This document shows positions 1 through 7,883 of a stretch of DNA of 23,101 nucleotides, piece by piece. The position numbers and the translations under genes are program-made. The notes beneath the pieces were generated by a model. That model did no database searches. It saw only the letters and a program-made list of their open reading frames with translations, and had not been told where the DNA came from. Position 1 is the first letter of the stretch; each line of letters starts with the position of its first letter. The stretch is from UBA961 sp041191145. GTDB lineage: Bacteria > Bacteroidota > Ignavibacteria > Kapaibacteriales > UBA961. The stretch lies in contig JBEEPK010000047.1 in NCBI GenBank assembly GCA_041191145.1, positions 1-23,101 of the forward strand. The letters run 5' to 3'.

Positions 1-2150
1 AGATCATTTCAAAATCGGGTCGAACCACAATTGTATCGCCAAATACATTTCCCATTGCAATGGCAAGTACGCTTTCAGTTAGCATACAAACCACTGCAAG
101 CGTACAAGGAAGATATCGTGACACGCTCTTGATAGTGAGTGGTCCTTGCAAAGACACCATTCCCATGATCGTTGAAGGTGAGGCAATCACTACGCAAATT
201 GCTTTTGCGGATTCCATTCTTACCGGAACCGTTGATCAAGGCATGACCGAAATCATGACATGGGATCTACTTTCCATCGGAACGGCACTTGCCGACATTC
301 GTAGGATGCGTCTTGTCAATAATCAAGAAATACGATTGACCAATCTATTGCCGACACCTTCAATCATTGATCCAGGTCTAAAAGGCATTGTTTCGCTAAC
401 GGTAAAACCCACTCTTAAAGACACACTTTTACTTGACACTTTATGTATTGAAGCGCAAAAGGAATGCCCGACGACGATTTGTATTCCCATTCGTATCACT
501 GTTCGCCAAGCAAGACTCACATTGAGCGATTCAACTTTGTCATTCTCCATGCGATGTGACACCACATTGCAAAAAGACACAATGTTTATCAGTAATCCTG
601 GCATGCTGAATGACACCATACATCAAATCAATGTACTGACTAATACTGGTCAGGCTTTTTCTCACAATGCAGGAATCTCTCTTCCATATATCATGAAACC
701 GAGCGATTCTATCCCGATTGTGTTTTCTTTCGCACCAAAAAGTCAAGGAACATATTCCTATTCACTTGAAATCATTTCTTCATCATCGATCAATATCGGG
801 AAGAATCAAGTGATTTCGATTATCGGCACATTTACAGCTCCCGATATTTCCATTGCACCGAATGTGATTGATCTTGGCATGCATGAATCATGTGCAAACG
901 ATTCGACGATTGCAATTCGGATACAAAATATGGGTCTTGAACATGCTATCATTAGTATGAAGAATGCAACATCGATATTCGCATTCAGTGATCCGATTAT
1001 CAATATTCTGCCGATGAGTGACACAATCATCAATGTCACATATATTCCAAGAAATGCTCCAAAGGGAAGATGGAATGATGCATTGAATTTCACAGATACA
1101 ATATGTGGTGGATTACTTACTATTCCTGTAACTGGTTTCATGGATTCCATTTCGATTGCATCCAATCCGAGTTCTCTTGATTTTGGAAGGATATATCGCG
1201 ATGACTCACTTGAGCAAACAATCATCATCACAAATATCTCCCAATTTTCACTGCATATTGATTCAATACAACTCGCTCAAAGCATTTCGGAATTTGATAT
1301 TGAAATCTTGCAGAGTTTGCCTTTGACACTGAAATCAAATGAAACAATGAGCATCAAGGCAAGAGCAAAAGCATTGATTGAAGGAAGCTTCCCCAAAGAT
1401 TCGATTATCGTACATGCTCACAGAGATTGCTCAATTTCATTATCGATTCCTTTGCAATTTGACATTCCAAAAGAAGCATATACAGCAATCCTAAGCACTA
1501 AGGACTATGATGTGAATTATGGTGATACCATCAGCATTCAATGCAGATTGGATGGCGACCTCACACTCGCAAGACTTCGCTCTTTGTCATTCACATTGAA
1601 TCTGGACGGAACTTTGCTCAGCATTTATGAGACAAAACCACAAGCTTTAATTTCCCGTACGGATAGCACCGTGTCATGGAAGATTGATGCAAAAGATATC
1701 CCGCTCAATGGTGGAATCATTACAGAAATATTGGGCAGAGCATTGGTGACAAAACATCGCAAATCGCCATTACATTTCAGTTCAATCGTACCCGAAACAA
1801 ATCGCTCAATTACGATAACTCAGAAAGACGGATCGCTGAATGTTTCACCAACATGCGGCAATTCTCTTACGGGCTTCAAGGAAATGTCTGTATTGTCTGC
1901 AAGAGTATTACCACCGCATCCGATTCAATCACATATTTCCATTGCATATCGATCTACATCCAAAGAGCAGGTTCAAGGAACAATTGTATTGTATGCATTA
2001 CATGGTTCCAAACTCTATGAATCCACCATTGTGGCAAGTGAACAAGAACAGACATTCACGATACCGGAAACTTTTCCGGCGGGAACCTATATTCTCGAAG
2101 TGAGTGGCAAGCATATACTTCAGCGTGATCTCATTCTTATTGCTCCATGA
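1..2150 (+). CDS. Secreted choice-of-anchor-D/ASH-repeat protein with T9SS type A sorting tail (5' partial)
   Basis: The reading frame is open from base 3 to the stop at 2148-2150. The first in-frame ATG is at 60, but the codons before it continue the same beta-strand pattern, so the true start lies outside the window and base 60 is not a start. What is visible is a chain of roughly 100-residue beta-sandwich modules with the HYDIN/ASH-like pattern (xxLDFGxI...I.N...L.I..I; for example around 840-960 and 1160-1280), then a cohesin-like module at about 1480-1860, then a C-terminal tail (about 1890-2150) ending FPAGTYILEVSG...LILIAP, which matches T9SS type A sorting domains. It is therefore probably exported through the outer membrane and anchored or released at the surface. 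The protein holds about 19 D-[ST]-[AILVMT] tripeptides. Its stop overlaps the next start (ATGA). The binding target is unknown. Confidence 0.85.
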   Translation, partial: IISKSGRTTIVSPNTFPIAMASTLSVSIQTTASVQGRYRDTLLIVSGPCKDTIPMIVEGEAITTQIAFADSILTGTVDQGMTEIMTWDLLSIGTALADIRRMRLVNNQEIRLTNLLPTPSIIDPGLKGIVSLTVKPTLKDTLLLDTLCIEAQKECPTTICIPIRITVRQARLTLSDSTLSFSMRCDTTLQKDTMFISNPGMLNDTIHQINVLTNTGQAFSHNAGISLPYIMKPSDSIPIVFSFAPKSQGTYSYSLEIISSSSINIGKNQVISIIGTFTAPDISIAPNVIDLGMHESCANDSTIAIRIQNMGLEHAIISMKNATSIFAFSDPIINILPMSDTIINVTYIPRNAPKGRWNDALNFTDTICGGLLTIPVTGFMDSISIASNPSSLDFGRIYRDDSLEQTIIITNISQFSLHIDSIQLAQSISEFDIEILQSLPLTLKSNETMSIKARAKALIEGSFPKDSIIVHAHRDCSISLSIPLQFDIPKEAYTAILSTKDYDVNYGDTISIQCRLDGDLTLARLRSLSFTLNLDGTLLSIYETKPQALISRTDSTVSWKIDAKDIPLNGGIITEILGRALVTKHRKSPLHFSSIVPETNRSITITQKDGSLNVSPTCGNSLTGFKEMSVLSARVLPPHPIQSHISIAYRSTSKEQVQGTIVLYALHGSKLYESTIVASEQEQTFTIPETFPAGTYILEVSGKHILQRDLILIAP

Positions 2151-2977
2151 TGATTACACCGTTTTCTATTCAGAATGGTGAAGAAACCATTCATGGCGAC
2201 ATTTATCATCCGAGACATACAGAATGTCCGATCCTACTCATTATTCATGGTTTCAGAGGATCTAAGAATTGGGGTTTCTTTCCCACGATTGCTGAAGAAT
2301 TTGCAAAGAATGGTTCAATCGTCATTTCATGGAATATGTCATTGAATGGATACTCCAAAGATGCAGAGTACATCGATCAACCGGAGGATTTTGCTCGAAA
2401 TACAATCTCGCAGGAGATAAGGGATACACAATCAATTATCGATTCCATTCTGCATGATGACCTTATTCTTTCGAATGATGTACGCTCTCAATGGAATGGT
2501 GATATCCATGTGCTGGGTCATTCACGCGGAGGTGGCATCGGCATCTTGATCAGTGAAAAGAATCCATCAATCAAGAAACTTGCTCTCTGGAATACGGTTT
2601 CAAGATTTGGCAGATTCACCGAAAGGCAAAAGAAACTCTGGTCTGAAAGTGGTACATTTCCAATTGATGAAACCAAGGACGGGAAAGTCATTGCGATGAA
2701 TTATACGTATATCAGCGACTTGGAATTGCATGGCGAGGAATATTCACTATTGCGTGCAATCGCCGAAGTATCTGCAGATATATTGATCTTGCATGCAGAA
2801 CAAGACATGACAGTACCGATTCGAGAAGCATATGCATTGCAAGAAAAATCACGCTCTGCACAAATCCATTCTATTCCGCAGACAGGACATATTTTCGGAT
2901 GCACGCATCCATTCACTGAAATGACATCTTCTGTACAAGATGCTATTGACACAACTACAGCATTTTTCTCAATATGA
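2147..2977 (+). CDS. Alpha/beta hydrolase (serine esterase/acylaminopeptidase-like)
   Basis: This is a 276-residue alpha/beta-hydrolase-fold protein without a signal peptide, so probably cytoplasmic. The oxyanion HG is at residues 34-35 (IIHGFRGS). The nucleophile elbow GHSRGGG places the catalytic serine at Ser126. Asp220 (AEQDMTVP) and His248 (QTGHIFG) complete the triad in the expected order. The family includes esterases, lipases and dienelactone-hydrolase-like enzymes; the sequence alone does not give the substrate. The ATG overlaps the stop of the upstream surface-protein gene as ATGA and there is no clear Shine-Dalgarno sequence, so translational coupling is likely. Its own stop overlaps the next start the same way. 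Confidence 0.87.
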   Translation: MMITPFSIQNGEETIHGDIYHPRHTECPILLIIHGFRGSKNWGFFPTIAEEFAKNGSIVISWNMSLNGYSKDAEYIDQPEDFARNTISQEIRDTQSIIDSILHDDLILSNDVRSQWNGDIHVLGHSRGGGIGILISEKNPSIKKLALWNTVSRFGRFTERQKKLWSESGTFPIDETKDGKVIAMNYTYISDLELHGEEYSLLRAIAEVSADILILHAEQDMTVPIREAYALQEKSRSAQIHSIPQTGHIFGCTHPFTEMTSSVQDAIDTTTAFFSI

Positions 2978-3375
2978 AATATCTCTTTATCATATCACTT
3001 TTGTTCATGGCTTCCTGTGAACTTTTCAAAATCGGTTCAGGAAATACCGGCATCATCAATCCAACTCAGGAGAATGCAATTGGAGCTGTGTATTTATTCA
3101 AAGCAGAATTGGATAGCGGCAATCTCATTGGAGCTTCGGAATTGCTCATTCAAAAAAGTGGAAATCACATGATTGCCAAAGAGAGACATGCAGCTTTTCA
3201 GCAATTGGAAAGGATATTGTGTACAATCAAGGGTAAAGACATTGCATATTTCTCGACAGACACTTTGAATCCAAATGCATATGACATACGCTGTTCATTC
3301 AATTATCTGAATACTATAACTTTCTCTCTCTTGAAATCGGACAAATCTTGGTTTATTTCGGAGATCAAAGAATGA
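2974..3375 (+). CDS. Small lipoprotein of unknown function
   Basis: This is a 133-residue protein with a type II signal peptide: MKY, a hydrophobic core, then the lipobox MASC with the lipidated cysteine at residue 15. The next residue is Glu, not Asp. After a short linker the mature part looks like a small alpha+beta fold: a helical region around residues 40-80 (ENAIGAVYLFKAEL, then KERHAAFQQLERIL), followed by strands (AYDIRCSFNYL, TITFSLLKSDKSWFISEIK). That general pattern is seen in small NTF2-like or DUF4878-like lipoproteins, but I do not recognise the family. It overlaps by ATGA at both ends, with the hydrolase upstream and folP downstream. Confidence 0.78.
   Translation: MKYLFIISLLFMASCELFKIGSGNTGIINPTQENAIGAVYLFKAELDSGNLIGASELLIQKSGNHMIAKERHAAFQQLERILCTIKGKDIAYFSTDTLNPNAYDIRCSFNYLNTITFSLLKSDKSWFISEIKE
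3360..3363 (+). promoter_or_regulatory. Ribosome binding site (GGAG) fixing the folP start
   Basis: GGAG lies 8 nt before the ATG at 3372, inside the last codons of the lipoprotein gene. It supports 3372 over the in-frame upstream ATG at 3348, which would put eight residues unlike the family (MVYFGDQR) before the conserved start. Confidence 0.6.
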
Positions 3376-4172
3376 ATTATACATTTCCGGCAATCATGGG
3401 CATAGTGAATGTCACACCAGATTCATTTTCCGATGGTGGCCTCTATACCGAACATACATCAGCCATAGCACATGCTTGCAGATTGATTGAGCAAGGAGCA
3501 GACATCATTGATATCGGTGGAGAAAGCACAAGACCGGGCGCGGATATCATTTCCATTGATGATGAGATCAATCGCACGATTCCCGTGATTCAAGGTTTGC
3601 GCGAGATACATCCTGAAATCACAATTTCAATTGATACCATAAAACCCGAAGTGGCAGAATCTGCTATCCAAGCCGGAGCGCATATCATCAATGATATCTC
3701 TGGATTAGATAATGGACCCGAACTTGCGATCATTGCCGCCAAATATGATGTCCCACTCATCATCATGCATCGCAAAGGCATCTCAGCCATCATGCAGCAG
3801 AATCCCACTTATGATGATATTGTTGAAGAAGTCAAGGTACATCTCATGGAACGATGCGCATTGGCAAAAGAGCATGGAGCCGAGAAACTCATCATTGATG
3901 TCGGCATTGGCTTTGGCAAAACAATTGATCATAATTGGGAATTACTCCGCTCACTTCAGGAATTCCATGAAATCGGATATCCGATGCTTTTGGGTATTTC
4001 CAGAAAATCATTCATCGGAGCAAGTTTGGATATTTCGAATCCTGCAGATCGCGATATTCCCACGCATCTTTTGCATGCCTTATTGCTGAATAAACATTGC
4101 TCAATCATTCGCGTGCATGATGTGGCAATGGCACAAATGACTAGAACATTGTATTCACGATTGAACAATTGA
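3372..4172 (+). CDS. folP: Dihydropteroate synthase
   Basis: The enzyme condenses 6-hydroxymethyl-7,8-dihydropterin pyrophosphate with p-aminobenzoate to give 7,8-dihydropteroate in cytoplasmic folate synthesis. It is the sulfonamide target. Both DHPS signatures are present: MGIVNVTPDSFSDGG near the N-terminus, which binds the pyrophosphate and forms loop 1, and IDIGGESTRPGA shortly after, which forms loop 2. Further conserved motifs are SIDT, HIINDISG, IIMHRKG, DVGIGFGKT, LGISRKSFIG and the terminal IRVHDVA. At 266 residues it is a normal length for the family. I chose the ATG at 3372, which overlaps the lipoprotein stop as ATGA. Nothing in the active-site motifs is missing. Its neighbours are not folate genes. 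Confidence 0.97.
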   Translation: MNYTFPAIMGIVNVTPDSFSDGGLYTEHTSAIAHACRLIEQGADIIDIGGESTRPGADIISIDDEINRTIPVIQGLREIHPEITISIDTIKPEVAESAIQAGAHIINDISGLDNGPELAIIAAKYDVPLIIMHRKGISAIMQQNPTYDDIVEEVKVHLMERCALAKEHGAEKLIIDVGIGFGKTIDHNWELLRSLQEFHEIGYPMLLGISRKSFIGASLDISNPADRDIPTHLLHALLLNKHCSIIRVHDVAMAQMTRTLYSRLNN

Positions 4173-4180
4173 GATTCATC

Positions 4181-6049
4181 ATGATTGCTCTTTTCCTTTC
4201 CCCGACCTGGCGTGGTTTTGGTATTTCCTTATTGACATTCATTGTCTATCTTTTGACGATGATGCCCGATCTGGGCTTCACTGATTCGGGTGAACTGGCC
4301 GCGGCTGCGCATGTATTGGGAATAGCGCATCCAACAGGATATCCACTCTATACAATCATCGCGCATGTGTGGTCACTCATTTCACCATTCTCAACAGTCT
4401 ATGATTTGAATCTACTTGCAGGTATTTTCACAGCATTGTCAGTAGGTGTATTCTCACTGATTCTCAATGAAATCCTCGAAATGTTTGAAGGTGATTCCAC
4501 ACATAAGACAATCATTTCAACCTGCATTGCATTGATGTTTGGTTTTGGTTCAACTGTGTGGTCGCAAGGCACTGCACTTGAAGTGTATTCACTTCAATTA
4601 TTCCTCATGATGCTGATCATCTTGTATTTTTTGAAAGCAATGAAGCAAGGAGGAATGTCATCCTATCTGCTAGTATGGTCATTTCTGATTGGATTATCAT
4701 TCACGAATCATGGAACGACAATTCTACTTGCGCCAGCAATGATTCTAGGGTATTTCACGAGTTGGCAACAAGATAGATTTACTTTTTCAATGGATTCATT
4801 TCGTGGCCTTCTTCCTCTTATTCCGTGGTTTTTACTTGGACTATGCGTGTGGGTATATCTTCCTCTTCGTAGTGCACAGTATCCAATCGTGAATTGGGGC
4901 GAGGTGCATCGCAATTGGGATGCTTTCGCTTATCATGCATTTGGCAAACAATATCAAGTGTGGATGTTCAATGAGGGAACAGCAAAAGAGAACTTTCCGA
5001 AATATTGGAATGCACTTATTGACATGACATCCTGGATTTTGCTTATTCCAATGATCTATGGATTATATGTATCTTTCAAGAAAAGTAAGATTCTAATTCT
5101 TTTTCTCATTGCGCTCATCATCGGCAATCTTGTCTATGCCCTCAATTATGGCATTCATGATATTGAAACATATTTTCTCTCGGGTTTTATTCCTGTCTTC
5201 ATCTTTGCAGCATTGGGTCTTCTTGCATTGATGAAGCACAAACCATTATTGTATATTCTTCCATTTCTCCCCCTACTCAATCTCACGCTGAATTATGCTG
5301 AAAATGATAAGCATGATGATTATGCTGTGCCTTCTTATATTTCACTCATGATTGATCCACTGCCGAAAAATTCCGTGATCATTTCATCGCAATGGGATTA
5401 TCTCTGTTCGGGCTTTCTGTATAAGCAGATTGTTGAAAATTACAGACCCGACATCATCATGATTGAGAAGGAATTATTACGAAGAACTTGGTATCCATCA
5501 CAACTCAAAAGACAATATCCCTTTCTTGCGAAAGTGGATGCACAGATGAATGAGTTCTTGAAAGAATTGCAAATATTTGAGCAGGAAGGACCATACTCAG
5601 CAGAACTATTACAAGCGAGATATGTGAGTGTGATCAATGCGATGATTGATACATCACTTGCTTATCGCAGACCGGTATTCATAACAACAGAAGTATTACA
5701 AAGCGAAGTGAGCATAGCACAATCCCTTGCAAAAATTCCTCAAGGTTTGGCATTTCGAATAATGTATCCACCACCATCTGGCTTACCTGAATTACCTCTG
5801 CCATTGCTCAAAACATCATTCGATCCATTGACCAATTCTATTGCAGGAAAATCGGGTCATTTATATGAAGGACTATCCACCACTACTGCAAATGAACTAT
5901 TGAATCTCGCTCAATATGCGTGGATGACAGGAAGATCAGCAGAGGCGAATACATATTTGAATTTCGCCGAGAGAGTGCAATCCGACAATCCTACATTGCG
6001 TGAATTGAGACAAGCAATCAACAGTTCACCGAATGGTCCGCAACGATGA
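4181..6049 (+). CDS. DUF2723 membrane protein (protein O-mannosyltransferase-like)
   Basis: This is a 622-residue polytopic membrane protein of the DUF2723 family (PF11028), which is common in Bacteroidota and related to GT-C/PMT glycosyltransferases. The hallmark N-terminal block is clear: a first TM helix, then the acidic loop motif FTDSGELAAAA (Asp35, Glu38), then HPTGYPLY (residues 50-57). About ten hydrophobic segments follow to roughly residue 380. The remaining C-terminal part is soluble, with a YISLMIDPLPKNSVIISS strand, and ends in a helical TPR-like stretch. The family is presumed to move a sugar from a lipid carrier to a protein or other acceptor outside the inner membrane; this is inferred, not demonstrated. 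I chose the ATG at 4181. An in-frame TTG at 4169 overlapping the folP stop would add four residues. It ends 2 nt from the convergent porin gene. Confidence 0.9.
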   Translation: MIALFLSPTWRGFGISLLTFIVYLLTMMPDLGFTDSGELAAAAHVLGIAHPTGYPLYTIIAHVWSLISPFSTVYDLNLLAGIFTALSVGVFSLILNEILEMFEGDSTHKTIISTCIALMFGFGSTVWSQGTALEVYSLQLFLMMLIILYFLKAMKQGGMSSYLLVWSFLIGLSFTNHGTTILLAPAMILGYFTSWQQDRFTFSMDSFRGLLPLIPWFLLGLCVWVYLPLRSAQYPIVNWGEVHRNWDAFAYHAFGKQYQVWMFNEGTAKENFPKYWNALIDMTSWILLIPMIYGLYVSFKKSKILILFLIALIIGNLVYALNYGIHDIETYFLSGFIPVFIFAALGLLALMKHKPLLYILPFLPLLNLTLNYAENDKHDDYAVPSYISLMIDPLPKNSVIISSQWDYLCSGFLYKQIVENYRPDIIMIEKELLRRTWYPSQLKRQYPFLAKVDAQMNEFLKELQIFEQEGPYSAELLQARYVSVINAMIDTSLAYRRPVFITTEVLQSEVSIAQSLAKIPQGLAFRIMYPPPSGLPELPLPLLKTSFDPLTNSIAGKSGHLYEGLSTTTANELLNLAQYAWMTGRSAEANTYLNFAERVQSDNPTLRELRQAINSSPNGPQR

Positions 6050-6051
6050 TC

Positions 6052-7095
6052 TCATAATTCATTCATGATTGCCCATTGTGCATGAATTCCCAGGATGTTC
6101 ACATCTTGATTATCACTCATTGCATGAATCTGCCGCCATTCTGCTCTGAAGAGCATTGCATTGGAATATGACCAATCAATGCCCATGGAATAACCGAAGC
6201 CTGATAATCCACTCATTGAACTTATGATCATTCCTTCAGGATCATGATAATACTCCAATCTTCCATGTATCTTCAATGATTCATATACACTCCATTGTCC
6301 CATTATAAGTGGAGCAAAAACCCATGATTGGATTTCCTTCTTTTGTTGCAATCCCATATCCAAGCTTGCCGATACATTGATATTCGGGTGAAGTTGATAT
6401 GTCGCACCGAGATGTTGATAGTATCGTATTCCTTCTGTTGTATCATGACTTATCTTACCGATAAATCCTGAAAAGCGATAACTCAATTGTTCGGTACTTG
6501 CACTATACTCATATCCAATCGCTGGCAAAATACCCAAGGAATCAATACTGCTTCTTTGCCATCCATTCAGGATATGTATGGCATATGTTTCATTATTCGA
6601 TTGATGTCGAATGCGTATTCCGGATTGATAGTATGGGGAATTGTCTGCGACTATACTTCGGGTAGGGACGATACATTCTTTTCCAATCGGAGATTCAATT
6701 CCAATATGAGAAGAATAAATTCCCGCAAGAATGTCAAAAGTTTCAGAAGGGGCATATGATAACCACATAGAATTGATGTTTTTCAATACACCAATTTCAT
6801 GAACTAGATTATCACGAGAGTAAGTACCGGACATCATGGAAAACTCCCCCTTCCACGATTTTGCATCAAAGGCGATTTTACCCAATAGAAGATTCACTGT
6901 AGGTGAATTGAGTTCCACATGAGACACCATGTATTCAGGCAATCTTTCAGCATTCTTTCTGAATGAATGCTGAAGATATGCCTCACCATGAAGTGAAGTA
7001 CTTACTTGTATATCTGCATCATTCCCTAGCATTTCCGGTGCACTTAAGCACAGGAGACATATAAATATTACAAGATTGATCAATCCTATTTTCAC
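6052..7095 (-). CDS. Outer-membrane beta-barrel protein, BBP2-like putative porin
   Basis: This is a 347-residue protein with a Sec signal peptide (MKIGLINLVIFICLLCLSA) and then alternating hydrophobic/polar strands across the whole length, as expected for an outer-membrane barrel. The block GIYSSHIGIESP (residues 125-136), then the Arg/Tyr-rich segment PTRSIVADNSPYYQSGIRIRH (starting at residue 144) and HILNGWQ (residues 174-180), resembles the putative beta-barrel porin-2 family (BBP2), in which a GxE motif and an NGW motif recur. The C-terminal residue is Leu rather than the usual aromatic. The start is GTG and overlaps the pyruvate kinase stop as GTGA, so it is probably translated by coupling as the last gene of the xerC-SDR-murQ-pyk run. 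The cargo is unknown; a small-solute porin is the likeliest role. Confidence 0.72.
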   Translation of the reverse strand: MKIGLINLVIFICLLCLSAPEMLGNDADIQVSTSLHGEAYLQHSFRKNAERLPEYMVSHVELNSPTVNLLLGKIAFDAKSWKGEFSMMSGTYSRDNLVHEIGVLKNINSMWLSYAPSETFDILAGIYSSHIGIESPIGKECIVPTRSIVADNSPYYQSGIRIRHQSNNETYAIHILNGWQRSSIDSLGILPAIGYEYSASTEQLSYRFSGFIGKISHDTTEGIRYYQHLGATYQLHPNINVSASLDMGLQQKKEIQSWVFAPLIMGQWSVYESLKIHGRLEYYHDPEGMIISSMSGLSGFGYSMGIDWSYSNAMLFRAEWRQIHAMSDNQDVNILGIHAQWAIMNEL

Positions 7096-7883
7096 GGTAT
7101 CTGTTCAATCGTCAGCATATTTGTTCTGGAGCGCGCCACGAGGGGTCGACCAATGGTGATGACAACTGATTCACCAGACTTGAAAAATTGTTCTTTCTTC
7201 AAGAATTGCTTCATGTGTTCAACCGTGAAATCTGTACCGCCTACTTTGTCGATCAATACGCCCGTCACTCCCCAGAATAATCCCGTTCTTCTTGCAATCT
7301 CTGCAAATTCAGTCATTGCGATAATGGGAGTATTGGGTCTTCTATTTGAAATCAGCAATGCCGTTTCACCTGATAAACTCAATGTTGAAATACCGGCAAT
7401 ATCTTGATTCTCAGCAATCGTCGCTGCGGCTGTTGCGATCAGATCTGTATTGTGTTCTTTTCTCGGCAAGCCCAATGTTCTTCTTCTGATACGCATATCA
7501 TCTTGTTTGCAATGTGATTCAGCTTCACTGCAAATCGTGCGCATATAGCTCACTGCTTCCACCGGAAATGCACCTACACTCGTTTCTGCTGAAAGCATCA
7601 CCACATCTGTTCCGTCCAATACTGCATTTGCCACATCACTTGCTTCTGCTCTTGTTGGTCTTGGATTATTAATCATTGATTCAAGCATTTGCGTTGCGGT
7701 GATAACGGGTTTTGCATAACGATTGCACACGGCAATGATATTCTTCTGAACAGTGGGTACTTCAGCAGCGGGAATTTCCACACCGAGATCACCACGAGCA
7801 ACCATGATTACATCGGAAGCTTGAACTATGGAGTCGATATTGGTTACAGCTTCGGGTTTTTCAATCTTTTTGCTTACCACCAA
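7092..7883 (-). CDS. pyk: Pyruvate kinase, C-terminal part (3' fragment of a frameshifted gene)
   Basis: This frame carries the second half of pyruvate kinase (PEP + ADP to pyruvate + ATP, glycolysis). It begins at the catalytic KIEKPEAV block, followed by MVARGDLGVEIP, ITATQMLESM, NPRPTRAEASDVANA, DGTDVVMLSAETS and the C-terminal allosteric domain. The only possible start is a TTG at 7883 with no ribosome binding site, directly after an in-frame stop, and the domain lacks the N-terminal half of the active site. It is therefore not an independent gene but the continuation of the fragment at 7861-8598. Its stop overlaps the porin GTG start. The remaining sequence shows no further lesions, so the break is recent or an assembly artefact. 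Confidence 0.9.
   Translation of the reverse strand: MVVSKKIEKPEAVTNIDSIVQASDVIMVARGDLGVEIPAAEVPTVQKNIIAVCNRYAKPVITATQMLESMINNPRPTRAEASDVANAVLDGTDVVMLSAETSVGAFPVEAVSYMRTICSEAESHCKQDDMRIRRRTLGLPRKEHNTDLIATAAATIAENQDIAGISTLSLSGETALLISNRRPNTPIIAMTEFAEIARRTGLFWGVTGVLIDKVGGTDFTVEHMKQFLKKEQFFKSGESVVITIGRPLVARSRTNMLTIEQIP
7861..7883 (-). other. pyk: Frameshift junction within pyruvate kinase
   Basis: The two reading frames overlap here. Relative to the N-terminal frame, the C-terminal frame is displaced by one nucleotide, equivalent to a missing 3n+2 bases. Between the Gly-Gly (LGG) of one fragment and the KIE of the other there are only 7 nt. E. coli PykF, as I recall its sequence, has 7 residues (21 nt) in that place (GG-ENIHIIS-KIEN), which predicts a 14-nt loss. 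Both flanks, the codons for Lys-Asp (aaa gat) and Lys-Ile (aag att), contain AAGAT, so a deletion between two AAGAT copies with 9 nt between them would give exactly this sequence. Confidence 0.75.

Noticed and set aside
806..1231. 141-codon minus-strand ORF inside the first surface-protein gene
   Set aside because: The plus-strand frame carries regular ASH-like modules through this stretch; the antisense product has no recognisable features.
3348..3371. Upstream ATG as the folP start
   Set aside because: It adds eight residues not expected in the family and lacks a ribosome binding site, while the ATG at 3372 has GGAG at 8 nt and an ATGA overlap.
6056..6088. Inverted repeat aattcat/atgaatt near the convergent stops as a terminator
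   Set aside because: The stem is 7 bp, AT-rich, with a 19-nt loop and no T run, and lies inside the porin coding sequence.
7861..7883. Programmed ribosomal frameshift producing full-length pyruvate kinase
   Set aside because: The sequence C AAA AAG is not a full A AAA AAG slippery site, and a -1 shift would enter the wrong frame; the needed shift is +1 or -2. Spacing also shows missing residues, so a deletion explains it better.
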